Shown in pieces: positions 43,609 through 52,269 of a DNA stretch of 64,000 nt (position 1 is the first letter of the stretch; the number at the start of each line of letters is the position of its first letter). Both the position numbers and the translations under genes were made by a program. Origin of the DNA: Marasmitruncus massiliensis (GTDB taxonomy: Bacteria; Bacillota; Clostridia; Oscillospirales; Ruminococcaceae). Location of the stretch: contig NZ_FYDE01000003.1 of the NCBI RefSeq assembly GCF_900186535.1, positions 186,001-250,000 of the forward strand, in the 5' to 3' direction. The notes under the pieces are model-generated. The model did no database searches. It was given only the letters and a program-made list of their open reading frames with translations, and was not told the origin of the DNA.

Positions 43609-44785
43609 GGATATCCCTCCCTCTGTATCTTGCGATTGCCGCAACATCCTTGTCGCCCCGCCCGGACAGGCAGACAATGACGATCTCGTCTTTCTTCATT
43701 TTAGGCGCTGTTTTCATGGCATGATAAACCGCATGCGCGCTTTCAATGGCGCAGATGATGCCTTCCGTCCGCGCCAGATACTCGAATGCCTCGACCGCTT
43801 CGTCGTCGGTCACAGGGACATATTCAGCTCTGCCGATATCGTGCAGGTGTGCGTGTTCCGGCCCCATTCCCGGATAGTCCAGACCCGCGGATATCGAATA
43901 AACCGGCGCGATCTGGCCGTTTTCATCCTGGCAGAAATAGGACTTCATGCCGTGAAAAACGCCAGGAGTGCCTTTTGCGATGGTTGCGGCGTGTTTGTCG
44001 GTATCAACCCCGCGTCCCGCCGCCTCGCAGCCGATCAGCTTTACACCGGTATCGTTGATGAAATGATAAAACATGCCCATGGCATTGGAACCGCCGCCCA
44101 CGCAGGCCATTACCACAGAGGGAAGCTTTCCCTCGCGTTCCAGAATCTGTTCTCTTGCCTCACAGCTGATGACGCTCTGAAAATCCCGCACCATCATCGG
44201 GAACGGATGCGGCCCCATAACCGAGCCGAGTACATAATGGGTATCGTGCACACGGTTGGTCCACTCCCGCATGGTTTCGTTGACTGCGTCCTTGAGCGTC
44301 ATGGTGCCGCTGGTGACCGGATGCACCGTTGCCCCGAGGAGCTCCATGCGGTATACGTTAAGCGCCTGCCGCTCCGTATCCTCTTTGCCCATAAAGATTT
44401 CGCATTCCATGCCGAGCAGGGCGGCGGCGGTCGCGGTTGCGACCCCGTGCTGTCCTGCGCCCGTCTCCGCAATGACACGGGTCTTACCCATTTTTTTTGC
44501 CAGCAGCGCCTGCCCCAGCACGTTGTTGATCTTGTGGGAGCCGGTATGGTTAAGGTCCTCGCGTTTGAGATAAACTTTCGCGCCCCCCAGGTCTTTTGTC
44601 ATCTTCTCCGCGTAATACAGCAGAGACGGCCTGCCCGCATACTCTTTCAAAAGCGTATCAAGCTCCGCGTTGAAAGACGGATCGTTTTTATAAAATTCGT
44701 ATGCGGCTTCAAGCCGGATGATTTCGTTCATCAGCGTTTCGGGGATATACTGCCCGCCGTGGACGCCGTATCTTCCTTTTGACAT
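43601..44785 (-). CDS. trpB: Tryptophan synthase beta chain
   Basis: The 394-residue PLP enzyme has [17 protein letters not shown] with the Schiff-base Lys, [12 protein letters not shown], and [12 protein letters not shown] for cofactor phosphate binding. It joins indole and serine to make tryptophan. ATG 44785 follows GGGAGGTCACCAAT. The first gene of the TrpAB pair, it lies 14 bases after the DAHP synthase stop. This is the TrpB1-type that works with TrpA. Confidence 0.97.
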   Translation of the reverse strand: MSKGRYGVHGGQYIPETLMNEIIRLEAAYEFYKNDPSFNAELDTLLKEYAGRPSLLYYAEKMTKDLGGAKVYLKREDLNHTGSHKINNVLGQALLAKKMGKTRVIAETGAGQHGVATATAAALLGMECEIFMGKEDTERQALNVYRMELLGATVHPVTSGTMTLKDAVNETMREWTNRVHDTHYVLGSVMGPHPFPMMVRDFQSVISCEAREQILEREGKLPSVVMACVGGGSNAMGMFYHFINDTGVKLIGCEAAGRGVDTDKHAATIAKGTPGVFHGMKSYFCQDENGQIAPVYSISAGLDYPGMGPEHAHLHDIGRAEYVPVTDDEAVEAFEYLARTEGIICAIESAHAVYHAMKTAPKMKKDEIVIVCLSGRGDKDVAAIARYRGRDIHE

Positions 44786-44799
44786 ATTGGTGACCTCCC

Positions 44800-45813
44800 T
44801 TATATGAGTTTCTTTTCTACCGTTGCCCGGGTTTTTAAAGTTTCCATCAGGCCGGCAAACTGTCCCGGGTCCAGCGATTGCCCGCCGTCGCACAGCGCGT
44901 GGGCGGGATCGTTATGGACTTCCACCAGCAGGCCGTCCGCGCCGACCGCCAATACCGCTTTGGAAAGCGGCGCGACAAGGCTCCGGATTCCGGTTGCGTG
45001 GCTGGGGTCGACGATGACCGGCAGATGGGATTTCTGCTTCAGGAGCACCACCGCCGAAAGGTCGAGGGTGTTCCGCGTCATCGTTTCAAAGGTGCGGATT
45101 CCCCGTTCGCAGAGGATGATTTGATCGTTGCCTTCCGACATGATGTATTCCGCGCTCATGAGAAGCTCTTCAATGGAATTGGCAAGCCCTCTTTTCAGAA
45201 GCACCGGCTTTTTCAGCTGGCCGACCGCTTTGAGCAGGTCGAAATTCTGCATGTTCCTGGCACCGATCTGAATGACGTCGATGTCCTCGAACAGCGGAAT
45301 CTGGGTCTGGTTCATGATCTCGGACACAATGGGCAGTCCGGTGGCCTTCTTTGCTTCCAGCAGCAGGTTCAGCCCGTCGGCGCCGATGCCCTGAAAGGAA
45401 TAAGGGGAGGTTCTGGGTTTGAACGCCCCGCCCCGCAGCAGCTTCGCCCCGCTTGCTTTCACCGACTCGGCCACCTTGATGATCTGCTCTTCGGATTCCA
45501 CCGAGCATGGCCCGGCGATGACCGTAAAGCTGCCCTCGCCAATGACGGCGTTCCCGACGGGAATCAGCGTATCGTCCGTGTGCACGGTGCGGTTGACGGC
45601 TTTATACTGCTCGGTGACACGCCGCCCGTATTCCACGATTCCGCTTGTCTGCACCACATGCTCCAGATCGACCGCGGCGGTGTTTCCCAGCAGACAAACC
45701 GCCGTATGCTCGGTTCCCACGCTGAGAATGGTGGAAAAGCCCTTTGCCTCCCAGCTCCTGATAAAACAGTCTATTTTTTCCTGCGAAACGCCGGGCTTTA
45801 AAATAAATACCAT
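44800..45813 (-). CDS. aroF: DAHP synthase (3-deoxy-7-phosphoheptulonate synthase), type I beta
   Basis: The 337-residue protein has an N-terminal ferredoxin/ACT-like regulatory domain (about 1-75) and a C-terminal TIM barrel. Key motifs are [35 protein letters not shown] and DPSHATG. It joins phosphoenolpyruvate and erythrose 4-phosphate in the first step of aromatic amino acid synthesis. Its place between trpF and trpB, under the Trp T-box, means that this copy answers to tryptophan. The N-terminal domain may give feedback inhibition by an aromatic amino acid. Confidence 0.95.
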   Translation of the reverse strand: MVFILKPGVSQEKIDCFIRSWEAKGFSTILSVGTEHTAVCLLGNTAAVDLEHVVQTSGIVEYGRRVTEQYKAVNRTVHTDDTLIPVGNAVIGEGSFTVIAGPCSVESEEQIIKVAESVKASGAKLLRGGAFKPRTSPYSFQGIGADGLNLLLEAKKATGLPIVSEIMNQTQIPLFEDIDVIQIGARNMQNFDLLKAVGQLKKPVLLKRGLANSIEELLMSAEYIMSEGNDQIILCERGIRTFETMTRNTLDLSAVVLLKQKSHLPVIVDPSHATGIRSLVAPLSKAVLAVGADGLLVEVHNDPAHALCDGGQSLDPGQFAGLMETLKTRATVEKKLI

Positions 45814-45815
45814 AT

Positions 45816-46409
45816 CTAGATCTCCCTAACTTCGCGGACGAGCCGCAGAATCTTATTTTTATCCTTCACGCCGCCCGTTTCCGCGCCGCTGCTGATATCG
45901 ACGCAGTAGGGATGCATGCGGACGGCTGCCCGGATATTGGTTTCGTTAATCCCGCCTGCCAGAAAATACGGCTGGCTGACAGCGGGGATCTGTCCCCAGT
46001 CAAAGGCTTTTCCCGTGCCGCCTTTGCCGCTGTCCAGAAGCAGGAAATCCGCCTTGGATGGGAGCATACGTTGTGTGTTGGCCGCATCCATGCGTACCGC
46101 CTTGATCACAGGGACACCGGTCCGGCTTTTCAAAGCTTTGATATAGAGGTCGTCCTCCTGCCCGTGAAGCTGGACCATTTCGATAATGTGTTCTGCGCAG
46201 AGACGGAGAATCTCCTCCTGCTCTGCGTTGACGAACACGCCGACCGGGACAATCCCGGGATGCAGGCGGTTTCGCAGGAGCTTGGAGGTTTCGGCGCTGA
46301 CCTGCCTTGGGCTTTTGGCAAATACAAAACCGATATAGTCCGGCATCGCCTCGTTGACATAATCGATATCGCATTCCCGGAACAGGCCGCAGATTTTCAC
46401 CTTGGTCAT
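45816..46409 (-). CDS. trpF: Phosphoribosylanthranilate isomerase
   Basis: The 197-residue TIM barrel has VKICGLFRECDI with the catalytic Cys, PDYIGFVFAKSPRQVS, VQLHGQED and the Asp in FLLDSGKGGTGKAFDW. It carries out the Amadori rearrangement in tryptophan synthesis. It overlaps trpC by 4 bases. It is a stand-alone enzyme rather than a TrpCF fusion. Confidence 0.95.
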   Translation of the reverse strand: MTKVKICGLFRECDIDYVNEAMPDYIGFVFAKSPRQVSAETSKLLRNRLHPGIVPVGVFVNAEQEEILRLCAEHIIEMVQLHGQEDDLYIKALKSRTGVPVIKAVRMDAANTQRMLPSKADFLLLDSGKGGTGKAFDWGQIPAVSQPYFLAGGINETNIRAAVRMHPYCVDISSGAETGGVKDKNKILRLVREVREI

Positions 46410-47191
46410 CGCCGGATTCTCCGCAGTTCGTCAAGCGCGGCTTTTTTGTCGGGGGTTCTCATCAGTGTTTCACCGATCAGCACGCCGCTGACATTCGCGC
46501 GGCGGAGTTCCTCTACATCCTGCGCGGTTTTGATCCCGCTTTCCGCCACAAACAGGACATTGTCCGGAACTATCGACCGGAGCCGGATACCGGTATGGAT
46601 ATCCACCGTGAAATCCTTGAGGTTCCGGTTGTTTACACCTATGACCCTTGCGCCCGCGCGCAGGGCAGAGTCGATTTCCGCTTCATCATGCGCCTCCACC
46701 AGCGCGGAAAGCCCGAGGCTGTCGGCAATGCAAAGGTATTCCGCCAGCGTTTCTGTGTCGAGCAGGGAACAGATCAGCAGCACTGCCGACGCGCCCAGCA
46801 CTTTTGCTTCGTAAATCTGATAGGCGTCCACCGTGAAATCCTTGCGCAGGACGGGGATGGTGACCGTTTGTGCGATTTCCCGCAGATAACGGTCGCTGCC
46901 CTGAAAATAATACGGCTCTGTCAGCACGGAAATCGCTGCGGCGCCTGCCGCCTCATAGTCCCGCGCAATCTGGAGATACGGAAAATCCTCTGCAATGACA
47001 CCTTTTGAGGGTGATGCCTTTTTTACCTCGCAGATGAACGAAATACCCTCTTTTGCAAGCGCCTGCTCAAACGGGAACTCCCGACTGGCTGGCAGTGACT
47101 TTGCTTCGGATATTAAAACAGCAATACTTTTTGCTTTTTTCGCCTGCGCGACCCGACTTCGGGTTTTCTCCGCGATTTCCTGCAAAATCAT
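46406..47191 (-). CDS. trpC: Indole-3-glycerol phosphate synthase
   Basis: The 261-residue TIM barrel has [46 protein letters not shown], and [13 protein letters not shown]. The catalytic Lys and Glu lie in these segments. It closes the indole ring. It overlaps trpD and trpF by 4 bases each, so the three are tightly coupled. Confidence 0.96.
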   Translation of the reverse strand: MILQEIAEKTRSRVAQAKKAKSIAVLISEAKSLPASREFPFEQALAKEGISFICEVKKASPSKGVIAEDFPYLQIARDYEAAGAAAISVLTEPYYFQGSDRYLREIAQTVTIPVLRKDFTVDAYQIYEAKVLGASAVLLICSLLDTETLAEYLCIADSLGLSALVEAHDEAEIDSALRAGARVIGVNNRNLKDFTVDIHTGIRLRSIVPDNVLFVAESGIKTAQDVEELRRANVSGVLIGETLMRTPDKKAALDELRRIRR

Positions 47192-48204
47192 GCGGCCACC
47201 TCATTGGACAGACGGATCAGGTCATTCAGCTTTTGCATTGCTTTGCCGCTGTCAATCAATTCCGCCGCCATGCCTACGCCGTCTTGAAGTGAGGATACTT
47301 TACCCGCGATGTAAAGCCCTGCCCCCGCGTTCAGCAAAACGGCGTCCCGCTTCGGGCCTTTTTCTCCTTTGAGAATTGAAAGCGTGATCTGTGCGTTCTG
47401 TGCCGGCGTACCGCCGACCAGATCGGATTTGCTGCATCTGGCGAGACCGAATTCTTCCGGAGTAATACTATACGTTTTGTATTGACTGTCCCGAAATTCA
47501 CAGATGGTAGTAGGACTGCTCATGGAGATTTCATCCAGCTTATCCTGCCCGAACACCACCATGCCGCGTTTCACGCCGAGGCTGGAAAGCACATGCGCGA
47601 GCGGTTCCACTAGTTTTTCCGAGTAAACGCCCAGAACCTGCAGCTTTGCCGACGCGGGATTGGTGAGGGGCCCCAGAATGTTGAAGATCGTCCGCACGCC
47701 GAGCTCTTTTCTCACCGGTCCGACATATTTCATGGATGTGTGGTATTTCTGGGCGAAGAAGAAACAGATGCCGATTTTCTGCAGCAGTTTCCGGCACTGC
47801 TCGGGCTCCAGCGAGATGTTTACGCCGAGCGCCTCCAGCACATCCGCGGCCCCGCTTGCGGAGGATGCGGCGCGGTTTCCGTGCTTCGCGACGAGCACGC
47901 CCGCCGCGGCGATGACGATAGAGGCGGTCGTGGAAATATTGAAGGATTTTGCGCCGTCTCCTCCGGTCCCCACAATTTCCAGAAGCTCCATGTTATGTTC
48001 GAGCTTCAGGGCGTGCGCGCGCATACCGGCCGCGCAGGCGGCTATTTCCTCATCGGTTTCCCCCTTGGTGCTCAGGGCTGCGAGAAAAGCCGCGGTCTGC
48101 ACCTGAGAGGTATTTCCGCTCATGATTTCGTCCATTACGGTATTGGCTTCCTCATAAGAGAGATTTTGTCTCTCAATCAATTTTGCCGTTGCTTCTCTGA
48201 TCAT
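47188..48204 (-). CDS. trpD: Anthranilate phosphoribosyltransferase
   Basis: The 338-residue protein has the PRPP-binding [35 protein letters not shown] and NPA elements of class III nucleoside phosphorylase folds. It attaches phosphoribosyl to anthranilate. It overlaps the end of trpG by 32 bases and trpC by 4 bases. Confidence 0.96.
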   Translation of the reverse strand: MIREATAKLIERQNLSYEEANTVMDEIMSGNTSQVQTAAFLAALSTKGETDEEIAACAAGMRAHALKLEHNMELLEIVGTGGDGAKSFNISTTASIVIAAAGVLVAKHGNRAASSASGAADVLEALGVNISLEPEQCRKLLQKIGICFFFAQKYHTSMKYVGPVRKELGVRTIFNILGPLTNPASAKLQVLGVYSEKLVEPLAHVLSSLGVKRGMVVFGQDKLDEISMSSPTTICEFRDSQYKTYSITPEEFGLARCSKSDLVGGTPAQNAQITLSILKGEKGPKRDAVLLNAGAGLYIAGKVSSLQDGVGMAAELIDSGKAMQKLNDLIRLSNEVAA

Positions 48205-48775
48205 CTTCGCTGCCTCCTATAAAATTTTTCAAAATGACTCTGCCGTGCGGCGTCAGGATAGATTCCGGATGAAACTGAACGCCGTATATTTTATAATCAC
48301 GATGCCTGACCGCCATGATTTCTCCGTCATCCGTCCGCGCCGTAACAACCAGCTCCTCCGGCATGCTATTTTCCAGCACCGCAAGGGAATGGTACCGCGC
48401 GCCTTTGATCGTAGCGGGCAGGCCCCTGAAGATGGGGCATTCGGGGTCGATGCGGATCTCCGACTGCTTGCCGTGCATGAGCCGTTTGGCGTAGGAAACG
48501 GTTGCGCCATAGGCTTCACAGATCGCCTGATGGCCGAGGCAAACGCCCAGCACCGGAACTTTCCCGGCGAAGTAGCTCGCCGCTTCCACGCAGACCCCCG
48601 CGTCCGCGGGTTTTCCGGGGCCGGGGGAGAGGATGATCCGGCCGGGACGGAGCGCCTCGATTTCCTGAACCGTCAGTTCGTCGTTCCGGATCACACGGAC
48701 ATCCGGATGGATTTCCCCCACCAGCTGGTAAAGGTTGTAGGAGAAGCTGTCATAATTGTCAATCAACAGAATCAT
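48173..48775 (-). CDS. trpG: Anthranilate synthase, glutamine amidotransferase subunit
   Basis: The 200-residue class I glutaminase has [24 protein letters not shown], the nucleophile Cys in [12 protein letters not shown] and the His/Glu pair in VQFHPESIL. It supplies ammonia to TrpE. ATG 48775 overlaps the trpE stop by 4 bases (ATGA). Confidence 0.95.
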   Translation of the reverse strand: MILLIDNYDSFSYNLYQLVGEIHPDVRVIRNDELTVQEIEALRPGRIILSPGPGKPADAGVCVEAASYFAGKVPVLGVCLGHQAICEAYGATVSYAKRLMHGKQSEIRIDPECPIFRGLPATIKGARYHSLAVLENSMPEELVVTARTDDGEIMAVRHRDYKIYGVQFHPESILTPHGRVILKNFIGGSEDDQRSNGKID

Positions 48776-50241
48776 TTGTCCATTCCTCCTTCGGCAGACT
48801 CCAGTGCGCTGACAACCGCTTTTGCCTTGTTGATGCACTCTCTGAACTCGTTTTCGGGGACGCTGTCCGCCACAATGCCCGCGCCCGAACGGACAAATAC
48901 TTTTCCGTTTTTCTTAAACGCAATCCGGATGGCGATGCAGGTGTCCATATTTCCGGTGAAGTCAATATAGCCGATCGCGCCGCCGTAAATGCCGCGCTTG
49001 TTGTTTTCCAGCTCGTTGATGATTTCACAGGCGCGGATTTTCGGCGCGCCGGAAAGCGTTCCCGCGGGGAGCACCGCGCCAATGGCGTCCAGCGCCGTTT
49101 TATCTTCCCGGATAGTGCCGTGCACGGTGGAGCCGATATGCATCACATGGGAGAACCGCTCAACCGACAGATACTTTTCCACTTCAACGGTACCGAACCG
49201 GCTGATCCTGCCGAGATCGTTGCGCCCAAGGTCGACCAGCATGTTGTGTTCCGCAAGTTCCTTGGGGTCTTCCAGCAGTTCCTGTTCCAGCTGTTTGTCC
49301 TGTGCGTTGTCCGCGCCGCGCGGCCTTGTGCCCGCAAGGGGAAAGGTGTACAGATTACCGTCCTGAAGCTTCACCAGTGTTTCAGGGGACGCGCCCGCGA
49401 TTTCAAGATCATCACTGGAAAAGTAGAACATGTAGGGCGACGGGTTGGTAGTCCGCAGAACCCGATAGGTGTCGAACAGGCTTCCTTCCGCGTCCGCCTC
49501 CAGACGGTTTGACAAAACCACCTGAAAGATATCGCCCTCGTAAATATACCGCTTTGCTTTTTCCACCATGGCACAGTAGGCGTTTTCATCAAACAGGGGG
49601 CGGAATTCGCTGTTCAGTTTCAACGGCTGGATATCCGCCGGCCGTCCGTTTTTGATCAGCCGTTCCATGCTGTCCAGCTCCAGCAGGGCTTTGCCGTAAT
49701 TTTCCTCCAGGGCTTCTGTCTTGATATTCACGATCAGTGTGATCTTCTGCTTGAGATGATCAAACGCGATGACCTTGTCGAACAGCATCAGATCGAGATC
49801 CTTGAAGCCCTCCTGATCCTCTGCGTCAAGCTTCAGGCCCGGTTCGCTGTACTTGATGTAGTCGTAGGAAAAATATCCGACCAGCCCTCCCGTAAAGGGC
49901 GGGAGGCCGTCAAAACGCGGGCTTTTGTTGTCGTCGATAATCTGCCGGATATATTGCGCGGGATTGCTGCATTCCATGGTAATTTTTGTCCCGGCGTTGA
50001 TGCTGACCATGCCGTTCTGGCAGGTAATCTCCATCTGCGGGTCGTATCCGAGAAAGGTATAACGTCCCCATTTTGATGCGTCTTCGAGGCTCTCCAGCAG
50101 GTAGCAATGCCGGCTGACGCCTTTTAAAATGCGTAAAATTTCGATTGGCGTGCAGAAATCCGCATACAGCGTACGGCTGATCGGGATTGTCAGAAATTTC
50201 CCCGCCAACTCTTTTGCCTCTTTCAAGCTTGGTTTGCACAT
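48772..50241 (-). CDS. trpE: Anthranilate synthase component I
   Basis: The 489-residue chorismate-using enzyme has the LLES tryptophan feedback motif (residues 48-51), then GDIFQVVLSNRL, FAGASPETLVKL-like IAGASPETLV, PLAGTRPRG, AEHNMLVDLGRNDLGR, AGTLSGAPKIRA and GGAIGYIDF. It makes anthranilate from chorismate with TrpG. It is the first gene after the T-box. AAAGGAGTGTGACG precedes the ATG. Confidence 0.96.
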   Translation of the reverse strand: MCKPSLKEAKELAGKFLTIPISRTLYADFCTPIEILRILKGVSRHCYLLESLEDASKWGRYTFLGYDPQMEITCQNGMVSINAGTKITMECSNPAQYIRQIIDDNKSPRFDGLPPFTGGLVGYFSYDYIKYSEPGLKLDAEDQEGFKDLDLMLFDKVIAFDHLKQKITLIVNIKTEALEENYGKALLELDSMERLIKNGRPADIQPLKLNSEFRPLFDENAYCAMVEKAKRYIYEGDIFQVVLSNRLEADAEGSLFDTYRVLRTTNPSPYMFYFSSDDLEIAGASPETLVKLQDGNLYTFPLAGTRPRGADNAQDKQLEQELLEDPKELAEHNMLVDLGRNDLGRISRFGTVEVEKYLSVERFSHVMHIGSTVHGTIREDKTALDAIGAVLPAGTLSGAPKIRACEIINELENNKRGIYGGAIGYIDFTGNMDTCIAIRIAFKKNGKVFVRSGAGIVADSVPENEFRECINKAKAVVSALESAEGGMDK

Positions 50242-50266
50242 GGCAACGTCACACTCCTTTGAAAAT

Positions 50267-50545
50267 AAAAAAAATCCGCCCTCGACAAACTAAATTGTCA
50301 AGGGCGGATTGAATCGTTCATCCGCGGTGCCACCTTGATTTGAGAGAGGATAGACCGTCTCTCACACTCGTCGGGATACCAACATATCCCCGGCAACTCA
50401 CGTATGCCTCACGTCGCGGAATACTCAGCACAAAGCCTTTGACCGCGCCCTCCGTGGTCCATTTAACAATCTGCGTTCTGCCGGCTTCTCAGCACCCCGG
50501 CTCTCTGTAAGTGCACGAACTGTTTTTATCTCCACTTCAACGGTT
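50267..50545 (-). promoter_or_regulatory. Tryptophan T-box leader
   Basis: On the minus strand the leader has Stem I (GTTGAAGTGGAG near 50545, CAGAGAGCCGG distal part), a specifier loop with TGG at 50461-50459 followed by ACC, and the T-box bulge motif AAGGTGGCACCGCGGA at 50336-50321. The terminator follows (AATCCGCCCTTGACA pairs with TGTCGAGGGCGGATT, then eight T). Uncharged tRNA-Trp would favour the antiterminator and turn on the trp genes. Confidence 0.95.
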
Positions 50546-50571
50546 TATCTGGATAATATGAAATTTTTTAT

Positions 50572-50600
50572 ATTATATGCCGCCCGACGCGGTTTGTCAA
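50572..50600 (-). promoter_or_regulatory. Consensus sigma-A promoter of the trp operon
   Basis: On the minus strand TTGACA (50600-50595) and TATAAT (50577-50572) are separated by exactly 17 bases. Transcription would start near 50565 and run into the T-box leader. Confidence 0.85.
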
Positions 50601-50850
50601 TAGTGCTTTTGCGAAAAATACAGCCTTAAAATGACGCCGATTACATCATCTTTATACAGAAATGCTTGTAAAATCATGTTTTGGGGACAAAAAATTTTGA
50701 ATAATAATTATGTCAATTATTTTTAAGTATAGAAATGACTGATAATCAGGTTATGCGGATAATAAGGTTTCTGTGAACAGAATATTTAAATACATAACAG
50801 AAAAACTATATGATGAGTCGAAAGACTTATTTAAATAAAGGAGTGATATA

Positions 50851-51411
50851 ATGGCTGATAAAAGCCTTGAAGAAGCAAAAAAACTGAATCAGAAATCCCA
50901 GCAAAGCAGCTCCGGTTCCTCCTCCTCTTCCGGTAGCCAAAGCAGTTCCGGCAGCAATTGGAACCAAAATCTCCAGCAGGCAAAACAGCTCAACCAGCAG
51001 TCCGCCAGTTCCTCTTCCGGACAGAGCGCATTTGGCAGCAGCTATCTGAATTCCGTGAACAACGGCAGCCAGGATCTGCAGCAGGCCAAACAGGCAAACC
51101 AGCAGTATTCGAGCTCTGTGTCCGGACAGAGCGCATTTGGCAGCAGCTATCTGAATTCCGTGAACAACGGCAGCCAGGACCTGCAGCAGGCCAAACAGGC
51201 AAACCAGCAGTATTCGAGTTCTATGTCCGGACAGAGCGGGTTTGGCAGCAGCTATCTGAATTCCGTGAACAACGGCAGCCAGGACCTGCAGCAGGCCAAA
51301 CAGGCAAATCAGCAGTCCGCCAGTGGTTCTTCGTTTACAACGGGTTCCGGTTCAAATCTGGATTCGGTAAAAAAGGAAAATCAAAAATCACAGCAAAACA
51401 AAGGGAAGTAA
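50851..51411 (+). CDS. Repeat-expanded gamma-type SASP-like protein
   Basis: The 186-residue protein is rich in Gln, Ser, Asn and Gly. It contains three near-identical 35-residue repeats (SGQSAFGSSYLNSVNNGSQD, then LQQAKQANQQ...) starting at 51016, 51121 and 51226. The pattern QQAKQxNQQ...GQSxFGSSY matches the gamma-type small acid-soluble spore protein layout (QQVRKQNQQS...GQFGTEF). Gamma SASPs store amino acids in Bacillus spores. The DNA repeats differ at only a few bases, which indicates recent expansion. AAAGGAGTGATATA precedes the ATG. No clear sigma-G promoter was identified. Confidence 0.75.
   Translation: MADKSLEEAKKLNQKSQQSSSGSSSSSGSQSSSGSNWNQNLQQAKQLNQQSASSSSGQSAFGSSYLNSVNNGSQDLQQAKQANQQYSSSVSGQSAFGSSYLNSVNNGSQDLQQAKQANQQYSSSMSGQSGFGSSYLNSVNNGSQDLQQAKQANQQSASGSSFTTGSGSNLDSVKKENQKSQQNKGK
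51016..51330 (+). repeat. Three tandem 105-bp repeats inside the SASP-like gene
   Basis: Units start at 51016, 51121 and 51226, exactly 105 bases apart, in frame. Copies one and two are nearly identical; copy three has a few changes (for example AGCGCA to AGCGGG). Confidence 0.9.
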
Positions 51412-51423
51412 CCTGAAATCATG

Positions 51424-51452
51424 AAAGGACGCCATTTGACGTCCTTTTACTT
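51424..51452. terminator. Small bidirectional terminator
   Basis: AAAGGACG pairs with CGTCCTTT and is followed by TACTTTT. It lies between the SASP-like gene and the end of the convergent DtxR-family gene. Confidence 0.6.
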
Positions 51453-51863
51453 TTCGTCTAAAAAACGTGCAATATTACAAATAGTACGTTCATCTATGAA
51501 GTGTTCAATCCGTTCCACCTGTTCCAGTTCGTCATCCGAACCGTTAATACGGCAAAGAAACCGGTTGAGCAGGTTGTGCCGGTAAAGCAGATAATTTCCG
51601 GCTGCCAGCCCCGATTCGGTGGGCGTAATGCAGCCGTACTTTTCCGAACGGACAAGAGAAAGCGTTCTCAGATTATCCACCATCTTGGAAGCGGATGATG
51701 GTTTTACATTCAGGCACTGCGATAAAATATGAATGCGTGTATATCCGTTTTTTTCCGAAAGACGACAGATCATTTCCAGATAATCCTCCATAGCGGCGGT
51801 TATTCCGGCTTTTGCGGCTAATTCGTAGCCTTTTTGCGTATGAAAATCATAGGGACTATACAT
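51447..51863 (-). CDS. DtxR/MntR-family metal regulator
   Basis: The 138-residue protein has the DtxR winged helix (about 20-80: AMEDYLEMICRLSEKNGYTRIHILSQCLNVKPSSASKMVDNL). The dimerisation and metal-binding part follows (LLYRHNLLNRFLCRINGSDDELEQVERIEHFID). It lacks the C-terminal SH3-like domain, as MntR does. It senses Fe or Mn and represses uptake genes. It is divergent from feoA-feoB, which it likely controls. ATG 51863 follows AAAGGAG. Confidence 0.9.
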   Translation of the reverse strand: MYSPYDFHTQKGYELAAKAGITAAMEDYLEMICRLSEKNGYTRIHILSQCLNVKPSSASKMVDNLRTLSLVRSEKYGCITPTESGLAAGNYLLYRHNLLNRFLCRINGSDDELEQVERIEHFIDERTICNIARFLDEK

Positions 51864-51907
51864 TTTGATTTCTCCTTTCCGGGAACACAATGCTTTTTTC
51901 TCACATA

Positions 51908-51945
51908 TATTAGCATCAAGAAAAAAAGTTTCCCTTGACTAATAC
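51908..51945. promoter_or_regulatory. Candidate metal-regulator operator between dtxR-like and feoA
   Basis: The spacer holds an imperfect inverted repeat, TTAGCATCAAG ... CTTGACTAA, with a 13-base middle. Both divergent promoters must lie here. A DtxR-family site is expected, but the sequence is not close to the known IdeR or MntR consensus. Confidence 0.35.
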
Positions 51946-51967
51946 TTATTTTAAGGAGAAGACACTT

Positions 51968-52201
51968 ATGAATGAGAAAACTTTTTTGTCCAGCTTGAAA
52001 GTCGGACAAAAGGCAAAAGTTACATCTTTACTGTCGGAAGGAAGCATGAGGAGGAGGCTGCAGGATATCGGGCTGATTGAGGGCACGGAGATAGAGTGTA
52101 TCCAGAAAAGTCCTGCGGGTGACCCGGTGGCCTACCTGATTCGCGGCGCGCTGATTGCGCTGAGGTCAGAAGATTCCGCAATGGTACTCATAGCCTGCTG
52201 A
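51968..52201 (+). CDS. feoA: FeoA-family ferrous iron transport accessory protein
   Basis: The 77-residue SH3-like protein has SLKVGQKAKVTSLL, RRRLQDIGLIEGTEI and DPVAYLIRGALIALR, the FeoA pattern. It supports FeoB at the membrane. AAGGAGAAGACACTT precedes ATG 51968; an earlier in-frame start at 51935 has no binding site. feoB follows after 68 bases. Confidence 0.92.
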   Translation: MNEKTFLSSLKVGQKAKVTSLLSEGSMRRRLQDIGLIEGTEIECIQKSPAGDPVAYLIRGALIALRSEDSAMVLIAC

Positions 52202-52269
52202 GCGAGAGGCGTCGGGGACAGGGCATGGCCTCTTCCCCGACTCACATATTTTAAACTGAGGTGATCATT

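Noticed and set aside
43607-44782. A 391-residue plus-strand reading frame over trpB
   Set aside because: Shadow of trpB; no recognisable motif and no ribosome binding site.
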